A stretch of DNA of 63,117 nucleotides from Pseudomonadota bacterium (GTDB lineage: Bacteria; Desulfobacterota; Desulfovibrionia; Desulfovibrionales; Desulfovibrionaceae): assembly GCA_023438245.1 (NCBI GenBank), contig JAEXRD010000113.1, forward strand, positions 1-63,117, read 5' to 3'. This document shows positions 23,340 to 32,321 of this stretch, piece after piece (within the stretch, counting starts at the first letter, position 1; every line of letters begins with the position of its first letter). Position numbers and translations under genes: made by a program. The notes beneath the pieces were generated by a model, which saw only the letters and a program-made list of their open reading frames with translations, searched no databases and was not told the origin of the DNA.

Positions 23340-25766
23340 GTGAGTAGTCCGTGGCAGGCCTGGCAGGTTTGGCTTGCCAGCCCGCCGTACGCCGCGCTCA
23401 CCTACCTCTGCCCGGACTGGATCGCCGAGCCCGGGCCCGGCCTGCGCGTGCTGGTGCCGCTTGGGCGCAGCCTGCGCGTGGGCATCCTGGAGAAAATCTG
23501 CGAGGCCCCGGCCCCGGGCATCGAGCTCAGGCCCATGCTCTGGCCCCTGGAGCAGGCCCCGGTGCTGGACGACGCCCTCCTGGCTCTTGTCCGCGAGCTG
23601 GCCAGCCGCCACATGGCCCACCCCGGCCGTGTGCTGGAGGTCATCCTGCCGCGCGGGCTGCGTTCCTCGCAGGTCTCGTTCCAGGTGGAGCACAAGGACT
23701 TCCGCCCGGTCATCGCCCCGCGCACGCTGCTGGACATGGCCCCGGAGCGGCTCATGAAGCTTGCCGAGGTCTGGGCCGAGGGCCGCATGCGCGTGAAGCT
23801 CTCGGCCAAGCGCCAGGCCGAGGAACTGTACGTGAGCCTGGCCGTGGACCCGCCCTGGCCCGTGCGCCCGGGCGCCGTGCGGCAGATCGAGCTGCTGGAG
23901 CATCTCTTCGACCAGGGCGCGCTGACCCTGGGCGCGGTGGGCGCGCTGTTCGGCGACCCCGGCAAGCTGGCGCTGAAAAAGCTGGCCCAGGCCGGGCTGG
24001 TGCGCCTGGGCGAGGAGCCGGACGTCACGGAGGAGAACGAGTCGCCCGAGGCGGGCATCCTGGTGCCCGTGGCCCCCGTCGACATGATGATCGACGAGGA
24101 CGACACGGACGGGACGTGCCCGGTGCCGCAGGGCGGCCACACCCACACCGACGAGCAGCAGGCCGTGCTGGAGGCCCTGCTGCCCAAACTTTCCGGCGGC
24201 TTTTCCACGGCGCTCGTGCACGGCGTCACCGGCAGCGGAAAAACGCACGTGTACCTGACGCTGGCTCGGCGCGCCCTGGAGCTGGGCCGCTCGGTGATCC
24301 TGCTGGCGCCGGAGGTGGCTCTGTCCTGCCAGCTCTGGCGGCAGGCCAAGGCCGCGCTGGAGAACGTGCCGGGCGCTGAGCTGTATTTTTCCCACGGCTA
24401 CCTGAGCCCCCGGCGGCGCGAGGCCATCTTCTCGAAGGTGGCCGCGGCCCGCGGTCCGGTGGTGGTGGTGGGCACGCGCTCGGCCCTGTTCCTGCCCGTG
24501 CGCGACGTCGGCCTCATCGTGCTCGACGAGGAGCACGACGAGTCCTACAAGCAGGAGGAGCGCCTGGCCTACCACGCCAAGGAGCTGGCCTACTCCCGGG
24601 CGCAGAAGTGCGGGGGCCTGCTTGTGTTGGGCTCGGCCACGCCGGACCTCAAGACCTTCCACGCCGCCAAGTCCGGCGCCGTGCCGCTCTTCACCCTGTC
24701 CCGCCGGGTGGGCTGCCGCCCGCTGCCCGCCGTGCGCCTGGTGGACATCGGCCACATGAAGGACCCGGACGAGCCCTTCGCCCCGGAGACCGCCGAATTG
24801 CTCAAGTCCGTGCTGGACGCCGGGGACCAGGCCATCGTCATGCTCAACCGCCGGGGCTACGCGCCCGCCATGTACTGCATGGCCTGCGAGGAGGTGGCCA
24901 AGTGCCCGGACTGCCAGGTGGGCCTGACCTACCACAAGGGCCGCGAGCGCCTGGTGTGCCATTACTGCGGCCTGAGCCAGCCCTATCCCATGACCTGCGG
25001 CAAGTGCGGCTCCACCACCTTCGTGCCCATGGGCGAGGGCACGGAGCGGCTGGAGGAGTATTTCCCGCGCGCGCTGGGCCACGAGGTGGGCGTGCTGCGC
25101 ATGGACCGCGACAGCGCCCGCAGGCAGGAGCGCCTGGAGGACATCCTGCGCCGCTTCTCCGCCCAGGAGGCGCAAGTGCTGGTGGGCACCCAGATGCTCT
25201 CCAAGGGCCACCATTTTCCCGGCGTCACGCTGGTCATCGTGGCCAACGCCGACATGGGCCTGAACCTGCCGGACTACCGCGCCGCCGAGCGCACCTTCCA
25301 GCTGCTGGTGCAGGTGTCGGGCCGCGCGGGCCGGGGCGAGAAGCCCGGCGAGGTGGTCATCCAGACGCGCAACCCCGGCCATCCCTTCTGGGACTTCGTG
25401 CTGCGCGCGGACTACGCCTCCTTCGCCGAGCGCGAGCTGGCCCAGCGGCAGCGCTTCGGCTACCCGCCGTTCCGCAAGCTGGCTCTGCTGCGAGCTACCT
25501 TCCCGGTGGACTTCGCGGACTTTTCCCAGGCCCTGACCCTGCTGGCCAAGGCCCTGCGCGAGGCGGCCCGGCCGCTGGGCGTGGACGTGCTGGGCCCGGC
25601 CCCGGCCCCGCTGGCCATGCTGGCCGGGCGTCGGCGCTTCCACTGCCTGCTCAAGTGCGACTCCTGGCAGCCCATCCGCGCGCTTTTCGCCGTCATGGCC
25701 CGCGACCACGCCGCACCCGAGGCCCTGCGCCTGGAACTGGACCTGGACCCGGTGAACATGCTCTGA
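23340..25766 (+). CDS. priA: Primosomal replication restart helicase PriA
   Basis: An 808-residue superfamily-2 helicase that reloads the replisome at stalled forks. The N-terminal third is the DNA-binding domain (WLASPPYAALTYLCPDW onward). HGVTGSGKTHVYL is Walker A and VLDEEHDESYKQEE is the DEEH box. A cysteine-rich insertion of the CxxC type (C-M-A-C, C-P-D-C, C-H-Y-C, C-G-K-C) binds two zincs. The C-terminal helicase motifs include GTQMLSKGHHFPGVTLV and GRAGRGEKPGEVVIQT. It starts at the GTG at 23340 behind GGGGGGAA. A weak GC hairpin lies between galU and this gene. Confidence 0.96.
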   Translation: MSSPWQAWQVWLASPPYAALTYLCPDWIAEPGPGLRVLVPLGRSLRVGILEKICEAPAPGIELRPMLWPLEQAPVLDDALLALVRELASRHMAHPGRVLEVILPRGLRSSQVSFQVEHKDFRPVIAPRTLLDMAPERLMKLAEVWAEGRMRVKLSAKRQAEELYVSLAVDPPWPVRPGAVRQIELLEHLFDQGALTLGAVGALFGDPGKLALKKLAQAGLVRLGEEPDVTEENESPEAGILVPVAPVDMMIDEDDTDGTCPVPQGGHTHTDEQQAVLEALLPKLSGGFSTALVHGVTGSGKTHVYLTLARRALELGRSVILLAPEVALSCQLWRQAKAALENVPGAELYFSHGYLSPRRREAIFSKVAAARGPVVVVGTRSALFLPVRDVGLIVLDEEHDESYKQEERLAYHAKELAYSRAQKCGGLLVLGSATPDLKTFHAAKSGAVPLFTLSRRVGCRPLPAVRLVDIGHMKDPDEPFAPETAELLKSVLDAGDQAIVMLNRRGYAPAMYCMACEEVAKCPDCQVGLTYHKGRERLVCHYCGLSQPYPMTCGKCGSTTFVPMGEGTERLEEYFPRALGHEVGVLRMDRDSARRQERLEDILRRFSAQEAQVLVGTQMLSKGHHFPGVTLVIVANADMGLNLPDYRAAERTFQLLVQVSGRAGRGEKPGEVVIQTRNPGHPFWDFVLRADYASFAERELAQRQRFGYPPFRKLALLRATFPVDFADFSQALTLLAKALREAARPLGVDVLGPAPAPLAMLAGRRRFHCLLKCDSWQPIRALFAVMARDHAAPEALRLELDLDPVNML

Positions 25767-25841
25767 GCAGGCGTTTTCCTCACGCAATGGTGCCGCTTTG
25801 AACTCGACAAGCAGGCCCGCACGGTTGTATCCCTAGTCCCC

Positions 25842-26354
25842 ATGAACCGCTTCCGTCTTTTCGCCCTGGCCCTGTTGCTGCTCGCCGCCTTCGCCACCCC
25901 GGCGAGTGCCGAGCAGAAGATCGGCTACGTGAACCCGCAGCGCGTAGTGAACGAGACGCGCCTGGGCCAGTCCGCCCGCGCCGACCTCGCCCGCTACGTG
26001 CAGGACAAGGAGCGCGTGGCCCGCGACAGCGCCGCCCAGGTGGCGCAGGCCCGGCGCGATGCCGAGGCCCCCGGCCTCACCGCTGCGGAGAAGGGCAAGC
26101 GCGAGGACGCCCTGCGCCGCAAGGCCGCCCAGCACGAGACCCTGCTGGCCGAGAACGCCCGCGACATCAAGGCCGAGGAGGGCAGGCTGCTCCAGTACGT
26201 CATGCGCCGGGCCGAGGCCGTGCTGGAAGACATCGGCAAGAAGGGCGGCTATTCGCTCATCCTCATCGACCCCAACGCCGTTGGCTACGTGGACAAGGCC
26301 GCGGTGGACATCACCGACCGCGTGGTCCGCGAGCTGGACATCCGAACCAAATGA
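25842..26354 (+). CDS. OmpH/Skp family periplasmic chaperone
   Basis: A 170-residue exported protein. The first 23 residues form a signal peptide ending in PASA, followed by EQKIGYVNPQRVVNET, the typical OmpH/Skp start. A long, charged, alanine-rich helical region (about 45-125) gives the coiled-coil tentacles that hold unfolded outer-membrane proteins in the periplasm. The C-terminal strands end in VDITDRVVRELD. Its TGA overlaps the ATG of the next gene by four bases, linking it to an SH3-domain envelope protein. Confidence 0.88.
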   Translation: MNRFRLFALALLLLAAFATPASAEQKIGYVNPQRVVNETRLGQSARADLARYVQDKERVARDSAAQVAQARRDAEAPGLTAAEKGKREDALRRKAAQHETLLAENARDIKAEEGRLLQYVMRRAEAVLEDIGKKGGYSLILIDPNAVGYVDKAAVDITDRVVRELDIRTK

Positions 26355-28018
26355 GACCCATGCGCAGAACCCTGACACTCGCCCTGGTGCTGACGGCCCT
26401 GGCCGTTTTCTCCCTTACCCTGTCCCTGCCGGGAGCCCTGGCCCAGTCGGCGGACCGCCTGCGCGTGGCCCCCGGCCCCGTCACCGTGCGCGAGAACCCC
26501 TCCAACGGCTCGCCCAAGGTCATGAGCCTGAAGAGTGGCCAGCGCGTGCGCATCGACTACGAGGCCGACGGCTGGGTGGCGGTGTTCCCGCCGGACCAGA
26601 AGAACCGCGCCGAGTCCTCGGCCCTGGGCTATGTGCGCCTGTCCGACCTGCGCCTGGCCGGTCCGCTGGACCTGAAGCGCGATCCCTCGGGCAAGGACGA
26701 GCCCAAGGCTTCGGAGAAGGCCAAGGAAAAGGAAGCGGACAAAGAGAAGGACAAGGACAAGAAGAAGTCCGACAAGGCCAAGACCGCCGCCGAGCGCCGC
26801 AAGGAGGCCAAGGCCGCCAAGGCGGAGGCCGAGCGCGAGCGCAAGGAGGCGGCCAAGGAAGCCAAGGCCGCGAAGAACGTCAAGGAAGGCAAGGCGCTCA
26901 AGGTCACCGGAGGCAAGGGCGCGGTCTCGCGCGATGAGATGCCCGCCACCCCGCAGCAGAAGGCCACGGTGCGCACCGCCTCGGTGGTGGTGGAGAAGCC
27001 CGTGGACCCGGAGCAGCGCGCCGCCGCCAAGGCCGCCCTGGCGGAAGCCAAGAGCGAGGCCAGGCCCGAGGCCAAGGCGGAAGCCAAGCCCGAAGCAAAG
27101 GCGGAAGCCAAGCCCGCGCCCAAGGCCAAGCCCGCATCCCCGCCCCCGCCGCCCGCGCCCAAGGAAGAGGACTTCGGCGTCATCCGCATGCCCGACCGGC
27201 CCCTGGCCGTGCGCTCCGCCCGCACCAAGGACTCGGAATTCAAGAAGCTCCTGCAGCCCGGCCAGAAGGTGCGCACGGACTTCCACTCCGACGGCTTCTT
27301 CGCCGTATTCGCCCCGGAGGAGCGCGTGCGCGACATCAAGCGCGCCTGGGGCTATGGCCGCGACAAGTATCTGTTCACGGAAAAGGAGCTGGCCGAGCGC
27401 GGCTTCCATACGCCCCCCAGTCCGGCAAAGCCCGAGGCCAAGGCTGATGACAAGCCGGAAGCCAAGCCCGAACCCAAGCCCGAACCCAAGCCCGTCGGCC
27501 ATTCCGCGCCGGTGGAACCCCGCAAGCCCGCGCCGCAGCCGGAGCACAGGAACGCCACCGCGCCAGCGCCGGTCAGCTCGCCGGTGGCCACTGCCGCCGC
27601 GCCCGTGGCTGCTCAGCCCGCGCCCGCCCAGCCGATGCCCGTACCCTCAGTTCAGGAGAAGAAGCCTGCCCCGGCCCAGGCCGAGCCCGCCCCCGCCCCG
27701 GCGCCCACCTCCGCCTCGGGCGACGAGGTGCTGGGCTACTCCCTGCTGGAGCGCCGCGAGGACCCGCTGCGGCCCCTGGCCCCGGTGATGCTGCGCGTGC
27801 GCCTGGAGACCGCGCAGGCCCCGGCCCAGGAGACCCTGCGCCGCGTGGTGCGCGAGATCTGGAAGGGAGAGCGCCGCAAGGCCGACGAGGTGGTCATGGA
27901 GGTGTTCCTGCAGGGCATGGACAGCACATCCCTCGCGTACGCCGTGGCCCGCTTCGGCCCGGATGGCAAGATCCGCGAGCTGTACTGGCGCGATTCGCTG
28001 GTGCCGCGCAAGCGCTAG
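26351..28018 (+). CDS. Exported protein with two SH3-like domains and charged/proline-rich linkers
   Basis: A 555-residue protein with a signal peptide (about 1-32, ending GALA). A bacterial SH3-like domain (about 35-105, PVTVRENPSNGSPKVMSL) is followed by a lysine/glutamate/alanine-rich stretch (about 110-200) likely to be helical, an alanine/lysine/glutamate/proline region, a second SH3-like domain (about 272-345, PLAVRSARTKDSEFKKLL), and a proline/alanine-rich linker. A C-terminal domain (about 460-555, starting LGYSLLERREDPLRPL) is one I do not recognise. It is translationally coupled to the Skp-like gene. The make-up suggests a periplasmic, wall-associated scaffold. No enzyme motif is visible. 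Terminated by a strong hairpin. Confidence 0.8.
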   Translation: MRPMRRTLTLALVLTALAVFSLTLSLPGALAQSADRLRVAPGPVTVRENPSNGSPKVMSLKSGQRVRIDYEADGWVAVFPPDQKNRAESSALGYVRLSDLRLAGPLDLKRDPSGKDEPKASEKAKEKEADKEKDKDKKKSDKAKTAAERRKEAKAAKAEAERERKEAAKEAKAAKNVKEGKALKVTGGKGAVSRDEMPATPQQKATVRTASVVVEKPVDPEQRAAAKAALAEAKSEARPEAKAEAKPEAKAEAKPAPKAKPASPPPPPAPKEEDFGVIRMPDRPLAVRSARTKDSEFKKLLQPGQKVRTDFHSDGFFAVFAPEERVRDIKRAWGYGRDKYLFTEKELAERGFHTPPSPAKPEAKADDKPEAKPEPKPEPKPVGHSAPVEPRKPAPQPEHRNATAPAPVSSPVATAAAPVAAQPAPAQPMPVPSVQEKKPAPAQAEPAPAPAPTSASGDEVLGYSLLERREDPLRPLAPVMLRVRLETAQAPAQETLRRVVREIWKGERRKADEVVMEVFLQGMDSTSLAYAVARFGPDGKIRELYWRDSLVPRKR

Positions 28019-28040
28019 CGGTTCCCCTCGCAAACGAAAC

Positions 28041-28068
28041 GGCGGCCGTATTTGCTCCGGCCGCCTTT
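28041..28068. terminator. Bidirectional terminator between convergent genes
   Basis: GGCGGCCG (28041-28048) and CGGCCGCC (28058-28065) form a perfect 8-bp stem followed by TTTGTATTT. On the other strand it is followed by GTTTCGTTT. It separates the SH3 protein gene from the convergent zinc-ribbon gene. Confidence 0.8.
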
Positions 28069-28090
28069 GTATTTGCTGGCTTCCTCCCCG

Positions 28091-28519
28091 CTATTTCACG
28101 AACAGCGGGATGGGCGGGCGGGGCAGGCCCGCGGGCATGGCGCGCTTGGCGCTGTGTTCCTTCACGGCCTTGGCGTCCAGGAACAGGTTGCTGCAGCAAT
28201 GGCATTTCCAGTGGCGCTGCTGCTTTTCCAGGCGCATGAGCAGGCCGTCGCGGTCGTAGCAGAGCTGGCAGTAGGGCCCCTTGTGCCGCAGTTCGTCGGT
28301 GAGCCAGTATTTCTGGCCGTCGAACTCCATGCATTCGGCCATGTCCAGCACCTGGGCCACCTCGATGATCTGGCGGCGCAGGGCTTCGTTCTCCTCGGCA
28401 ATCGAGAGGTATTCGTCCTGGAGCGCCTTGAGGAGCTCGCGCGCCTCCTCGGACTTGTTCTCCAGAATCAGCTGGTGCACCCTGCCGAAGCCGGTGGCGT
28501 GGAGCAGTTTCTTTGACAT
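28091..28519 (-). CDS. Coiled-coil / zinc-ribbon protein of unknown function
   Basis: A 142-residue cytoplasmic protein. Residues about 17-58 are predicted helical and coiled-coil-like (heptad-like leucines in SEEARELLKALQDEYLSIAE). A zinc-ribbon-like part follows, with C84xxC87 and C106-H-C-C109, so four cysteines could hold one zinc. The tail is basic and proline-rich. I do not recognise a named family. It is the only gene of its transcript, with its own upstream region of 160 bp containing the M48 gene terminator. A regulatory or adaptor role is possible but not shown. Confidence 0.75.
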   Translation of the reverse strand: MSKKLLHATGFGRVHQLILENKSEEARELLKALQDEYLSIAEENEALRRQIIEVAQVLDMAECMEFDGQKYWLTDELRHKGPYCQLCYDRDGLLMRLEKQQRHWKCHCCSNLFLDAKAVKEHSAKRAMPAGLPRPPIPLFVK

Positions 28520-28620
28520 GCGCGTCTCCGTGTTGCGTTGGGCGTGACGCTACTCTTATCGGACCCCACGGCGCCTCACTTTAGGGCCTCGCGCTGCGGT
28601 CGTGGGCGCTGGTCGCCATG

Positions 28621-28657
28621 AAAAAGGGGCGATGGCCCGCATCCGGACCATCGCCCC
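28621..28657 (-). terminator. Rho-independent terminator of the M48/SH3 pair
   Basis: A perfect 10-bp stem, GGGGCGATGG (28626-28635) with CCATCGCCCC (28648-28657), is followed on the minus strand by TTTTT (28621-28625). Confidence 0.9.
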
Positions 28658-28681
28658 CGGCGAATTTTCCGCGTCCCGGCG

Positions 28682-29548
28682 CTACTTCACGTTGCTGGCG
28701 AAGCGCTCGGGCAGGGTGGCCAGCTTCCCGGCATCCTTGTACTTCTTCAGCTGCGCCTCGTTCTTGGCGATGCGCGAGCCGAGCGGCGGGTGGGTGGAGA
28801 ACCAGGAGCCCTGCTTGTTGGGGGTGCTGGCCTCGATCTGCCGGAGCGCCTGGAGCACCTCGGTGAGCCCGGCGGGGTTGTAGCCGGTGCGGTAGGCGGT
28901 ATCCAGGGCCGTGGCGTCGGCCTCGTACTCCATGTTCTGGTCCAGGCCCTTGTCGAACAGCACGTTCTGCAGGTCGCCGATCATGCTTTCGAACTGCGCG
29001 CCCTTGTCGCCCTTCATGCTGGCCGCAGTGATCTGCCCCACGCCGGAGAAGAACTGCGCGCGCTGGATGCTCTTGAGCGCATGGCGGTGGGCCACATGGC
29101 CGATCTCGTGGGCCAGGATGCCCGCCAGCTGCGCCTCGCTGCGCATGATCTTGACCAGCCCGGAGGTGACGAAGATGATGCCGCCGGGACAGGCGAAGGC
29201 GTTCTGGATGGGGCTGTCCACCACCACGAAGCGGTAGGGGATGTTGGGCCGGGGCGAGTTCATGGCCACGGAGGTGCCCACCAGGTTCACGTAGCTTTGC
29301 AGCACCTGGGTCTGCACGGGCATGCCGTAGCGGCGCAGGCCCTCCACGGCCAGGCGCTCGCCGATGGCGCGCTCGCTCTTGTAGTCCATTTCCTGGGAGC
29401 TTTGCAGCACGCTCTTGGCCCCGGAAAGGATCTTGTTCTCCTTGGAGTTGGGGTCCATGAGGGCGTCGAAGAGCCCGGCGGCGCCCGCCAGGGCCGGGGT
29501 CAGCAGCAGCAGGGCAAGCGCGGCGGAGAGGATTTTTCTGGCGTTCAT
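28682..29548 (-). CDS. Exported M48 family zinc metalloprotease
   Basis: A 288-residue protein with an N-terminal signal sequence (about 1-23) and an M48 peptidase domain. The zinc motif is HEIGHVAHRH near residues 147-156; the third ligand is probably the glutamate of NMEYEADATALD. Downstream QGSWFSTHPPLGSRI is typical of BepA/LoiP-type periplasmic proteases that maintain the outer membrane. No membrane helices beyond the signal are seen. It starts behind GGAGG, 11 bp after the SH3-domain gene, so both form one envelope-related unit ending in a strong terminator. Confidence 0.92.
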   Translation of the reverse strand: MNARKILSAALALLLLTPALAGAAGLFDALMDPNSKENKILSGAKSVLQSSQEMDYKSERAIGERLAVEGLRRYGMPVQTQVLQSYVNLVGTSVAMNSPRPNIPYRFVVVDSPIQNAFACPGGIIFVTSGLVKIMRSEAQLAGILAHEIGHVAHRHALKSIQRAQFFSGVGQITAASMKGDKGAQFESMIGDLQNVLFDKGLDQNMEYEADATALDTAYRTGYNPAGLTEVLQALRQIEASTPNKQGSWFSTHPPLGSRIAKNEAQLKKYKDAGKLATLPERFASNVK

Positions 29549-29559
29549 GCTTCTGCCTC

Positions 29560-30084
29560 CTACTTCGCGTACTCGCCGATGCGCCCGGCCTTGAGGAAGT
29601 TCTCCACGTCCTTCTTCTCCACCTTGGTGGCCAGCACCTTGTCCAGCGCGGCCTTGTACTCGGACAGCGGGCGCGGGGCGCGTCCGGCGGCGCGGGCGGC
29701 GTCCTGCTCGCTGGCGTTCAGCCCGCGCATGCTGCGGGCGCTGTCGGCCTCGCTGACCATGATGTTCGAGCCCCCGGCGTTGCCGAAGAGGTTGTCGCCG
29801 CCCTGCTGGCTGGCCGCGGGCGCGGTCTCGGAGACCTTGCCCCGGTAGATCCAGCCGGACTTTCCGCCGGTGCTGACCTTGTACCAGCTCTCGTCCTGGC
29901 CCTGCACGGAAAGCGCGGTGCCCACGGGCAGCTCGGCCACGGTGTCGGAGCTGGCGGTCTTGTCGCTCTTGAGCTTCGCGCCCTCTCCGGACACGAAGAG
30001 CTGGGACTGCGCCAGGGCGGCGCTGCCCAAAAGCAGCGTGCAGGCCAGCGCGGCCAGAATGCCCCGTGTGGATATCCTTTTCAT
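29560..30084 (-). CDS. Exported SH3-domain protein
   Basis: A 174-residue protein with a signal peptide (about 1-25, ending AALAQ), one bacterial SH3-like domain (about 26-85, AKLKSDKTASSDTVAELPVG and GKSGWIYRGKVSE), a glycine/asparagine linker, and a helical C-terminal region (about 105-174) ending in EYAK. The start is the ATG at 30084; an upstream in-frame extension lacks a signal. It is co-oriented with the M48 protease 11 bp downstream, suggesting the SH3 protein guides or regulates it in the periplasm. That link is inference. Confidence 0.82.
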   Translation of the reverse strand: MKRISTRGILAALACTLLLGSAALAQSQLFVSGEGAKLKSDKTASSDTVAELPVGTALSVQGQDESWYKVSTGGKSGWIYRGKVSETAPAASQQGGDNLFGNAGGSNIMVSEADSARSMRGLNASEQDAARAAGRAPRPLSEYKAALDKVLATKVEKKDVENFLKAGRIGEYAK

Positions 30085-30168
30085 GGCTTCCCCCTTGGTC
30101 CTGGGTTTGCGTTCAGCTTTGTGGATTCTGCGCTGTTCCGGGCTGGAAGGCAAGCCCCAGGCTACGTG

Positions 30169-30723
30169 TCAGACCAGCCCGACTTCGCCGGCCACGCCCG
30201 CCACGGCGGCGATGGCGATGGTGAAGAACTCGCCCGGCTCCAGCCCCAGCTTCTGGCATTCACCTATGGTCTCGCGGCACACGCTGGCCGCGAAGGCCTT
30301 GTCCTTCATCTTCTTCTTGAGGCTCTTGGCGTCCATGCCCTCCATGCGTTGCGGGCGCACCAGGGCGTTGGTGTGGATCAGCCCGGTGACGGTCTCGCCG
30401 CAGCGCAGGGCGAAGTGGAAGTCCGTGCTGGGCGGATTGCCGTTGCGCTCGCCGTTGTGGGCGCGGATGGCCTCCACGGCCTCGTCCGGGAGCTTGCCGG
30501 CCAGCAGCTCGGCGCTGACCACGCCGTGGCGCTCCGGGGCCTCCTTGGTGCTGGCGTAGTCCAGGTCGTGCAGCAGCCCGGCTAGGCCCCAAAGTTCCTC
30601 GTCTTTGCCCAGCCGTCTGGCCAGGGCGCGCAGCACGGCCTCGCTCTCGATGCTGTGGGCGATCATGGCCGGTTCGCTGAGGTGCTGTCCCAGCAGGGCC
30701 AGGGCGTCGTCGCGGGTCATCAT
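30169..30723 (-). CDS. HD-domain phosphohydrolase-like protein
   Basis: A 184-residue cytoplasmic HD-domain protein. The fold is seen as IAHSIESEAVLRALA, GLLHDLDYA (the HD pair), RHGVVSAELL and AIRAHNGE, spaced as in HDIG-type metal-dependent phosphohydrolases. The C-terminal helices contain KSLKKKMKDKAFAASV. Substrate unknown; relatives act on nucleotides or phosphate esters. It starts at the double ATG at 30723, overlapping the upstream flavoprotein TGA by four bases, and is the last gene of the dppD-dppF run. Confidence 0.82.
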   Translation of the reverse strand: MMTRDDALALLGQHLSEPAMIAHSIESEAVLRALARRLGKDEELWGLAGLLHDLDYASTKEAPERHGVVSAELLAGKLPDEAVEAIRAHNGERNGNPPSTDFHFALRCGETVTGLIHTNALVRPQRMEGMDAKSLKKKMKDKAFAASVCRETIGECQKLGLEPGEFFTIAIAAVAGVAGEVGLV

Positions 30724-31337
30724 GCCTGTTGCTCCTTGTGCTTGAGGTCGGAAAATTCGCGGCGGGCCAGTTCGGCGGCCTCGTCCAGCCAGGCCCGGCG
30801 CTGCTCCGGCGTGCTCACGCAGACCACCCCGAACATGCGGCGGACGACCTTCCGCACCCCGCAGAAGCTCAGGATGCAGTCGCGCCACAGCCGCTCAAGC
30901 GGGTCGCCGAACACGTCGCGCTCGCGCTGTTCGGGCGTGTTGGAGGTGTTCAGCACCAGCGCGGTCATGGGCCTGAGCAGGCCCACGGGCACGCCCTCGC
31001 CGCCGTCGCCGGGCAGGAACTCGTAAGCCACGCCGGGCCGCAGCACGCGGTCCACCCAGCCCTTGAGCACCGCCGGGGGCATGCCCCACCAGTTGGGGTG
31101 CACCAGCACCAGCCCGTCGGCCTCGGCCATCTCCCGGCAGTGCTGCGCCACCAGCGGCGGCAGCTGGGCTCCGCGCGTGTACTCCCCGGCGGGCAGCACG
31201 GGGTCGAAGCCCTCGGCGCAGAGGTCGTGGAAGCGCACCTGCGCGCCCATGTCCTCCAGGGCCTGGCGCACGGCGTGGGCCAGGGCGTGGTTGAGGCTTG
31301 TCGGGTCCGGGTGGCCCAGGATGAGCGAGATGCGCAT
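30720..31337 (-). CDS. NAD(P)H:quinone oxidoreductase-like flavoprotein
   Basis: A 205-residue flavodoxin-fold protein of the NQO1/KefF/MdaB group. ILGHPDPTSLNHALA is the N-terminal FMN/FAD phosphate loop, VLVHPNWWGMPPAVLKGWVDR is the isoalloxazine-side block, and TALVLNTSNTPE follows. Such enzymes reduce quinones or other electrophiles in a two-electron step using NAD(P)H. It lies 12 bp behind dppF and overlaps the HD gene by four bases, so it is part of one transcript with the peptide transporter ATPases. A physiological link to transport is not obvious. Confidence 0.85.
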   Translation of the reverse strand: MRISLILGHPDPTSLNHALAHAVRQALEDMGAQVRFHDLCAEGFDPVLPAGEYTRGAQLPPLVAQHCREMAEADGLVLVHPNWWGMPPAVLKGWVDRVLRPGVAYEFLPGDGGEGVPVGLLRPMTALVLNTSNTPEQRERDVFGDPLERLWRDCILSFCGVRKVVRRMFGVVCVSTPEQRRAWLDEAAELARREFSDLKHKEQQA

Positions 31338-31349
31338 GGGGGGCGGCTC

Positions 31350-32321
31350 CTAGGATGTGCGTTGCGGGTCGTGCAGCCAGCAGTGGGCCACGCGTTGGTT
31401 CCCGGCGGAAAATGCTGGCGGAAATTCCTTGCGGCACACGTCCATCACCTGCGGGCAGCGCGGGTGGAAGGGGCAGCCCGGCGGGGGATTGAGCGGACTG
31501 GGCAGCTCGCCGGAGAGCTCCTCGCGGTTCTGCCTGGCCCCGGGCTCCGGCACGGGCACGGCGGAGAGCAGCGCGCGCGTGTACGGGTGGGCCGGGGCGG
31601 CGATGAGCTCCAGCGCCGGGCCGGTCTCCACGATGCGGCCCAGGTACATCACGGCGATGCGGTCGCACACCTGGCCCACCACGGCCAGGTCGTGGGAGAT
31701 GAACAGGTAGGTCAGCCCCAGGCGCTCGCGCAGGTCCTGGAGCAGCAGCAGCACCTGGGCCTGGATGGACACGTCCAGCGCGCTCACCGGCTCGTCGCAG
31801 ACCACCAGCGCCGGTTCCAGAGCCAGGGCGCGGGCCACGGCCACGCGCTGGCGCTGCCCGCCGGAGAGCTGGTGCGGATAGCGCCGGGCCAGGTCCGCGT
31901 CCAGGCCCACGGTGCGCAGCAGGGCCAGCGCCTTTTCCTCGCGCTCCCCCCGCGTGCCGACCTTGTGGATGGCCAGCGGCTCGCCAACGATGGCCCCCAC
32001 GCGCATGCGCGGGTTGAGCGAGGAGTAGGGGTCCTGGAAAATCATCTGGATCTGGCGGCGCAGCTCGCGCTCCGGCCAGTCGGACAGCGCCCGGCCGTCG
32101 AAGCGCACCGCGCCCCGGCTCAGCGGCTCCAGGCCCAGGATGCAGCGCGCCAGGGTGGACTTGCCGCAGCCGCTCTCGCCCACCAGGCCCAGGCTCTCGC
32201 CGCGCTCCACCGTCAGGCTCACGCCGTCCACGGCGCGCACCAGCCCGCGCGAAAGGCCCAGCACGCCGCCGCGCACCCGGTAGTGGCGGGCCACGTCGAT
32301 GAGTTCCAGCAGCGCGCTCAC
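31350..32321 (-). CDS. dppF: Oligopeptide/dipeptide ABC transporter ATP-binding protein (DppF/OppF type)
   Basis: A 323-residue ABC ATPase. Walker A is GESGCGKSTL, the Q-loop is IFQDPYSSLNP, the signature is LSGGQRQRVAVARAL, Walker B is LVVCDEPVSALD, and the H-loop is FISHDLAVV. The C-terminal extension with CPFHPRCPQVMDVC is the cysteine-rich segment of the peptide/nickel subfamily, which can carry an iron-sulfur cluster. Start is the GTG at 32321 overlapping the dppD stop (GTGA). Partner permeases and binding protein are not in the window. Confidence 0.93.
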   Translation of the reverse strand: MSALLELIDVARHYRVRGGVLGLSRGLVRAVDGVSLTVERGESLGLVGESGCGKSTLARCILGLEPLSRGAVRFDGRALSDWPERELRRQIQMIFQDPYSSLNPRMRVGAIVGEPLAIHKVGTRGEREEKALALLRTVGLDADLARRYPHQLSGGQRQRVAVARALALEPALVVCDEPVSALDVSIQAQVLLLLQDLRERLGLTYLFISHDLAVVGQVCDRIAVMYLGRIVETGPALELIAAPAHPYTRALLSAVPVPEPGARQNREELSGELPSPLNPPPGCPFHPRCPQVMDVCRKEFPPAFSAGNQRVAHCWLHDPQRTS

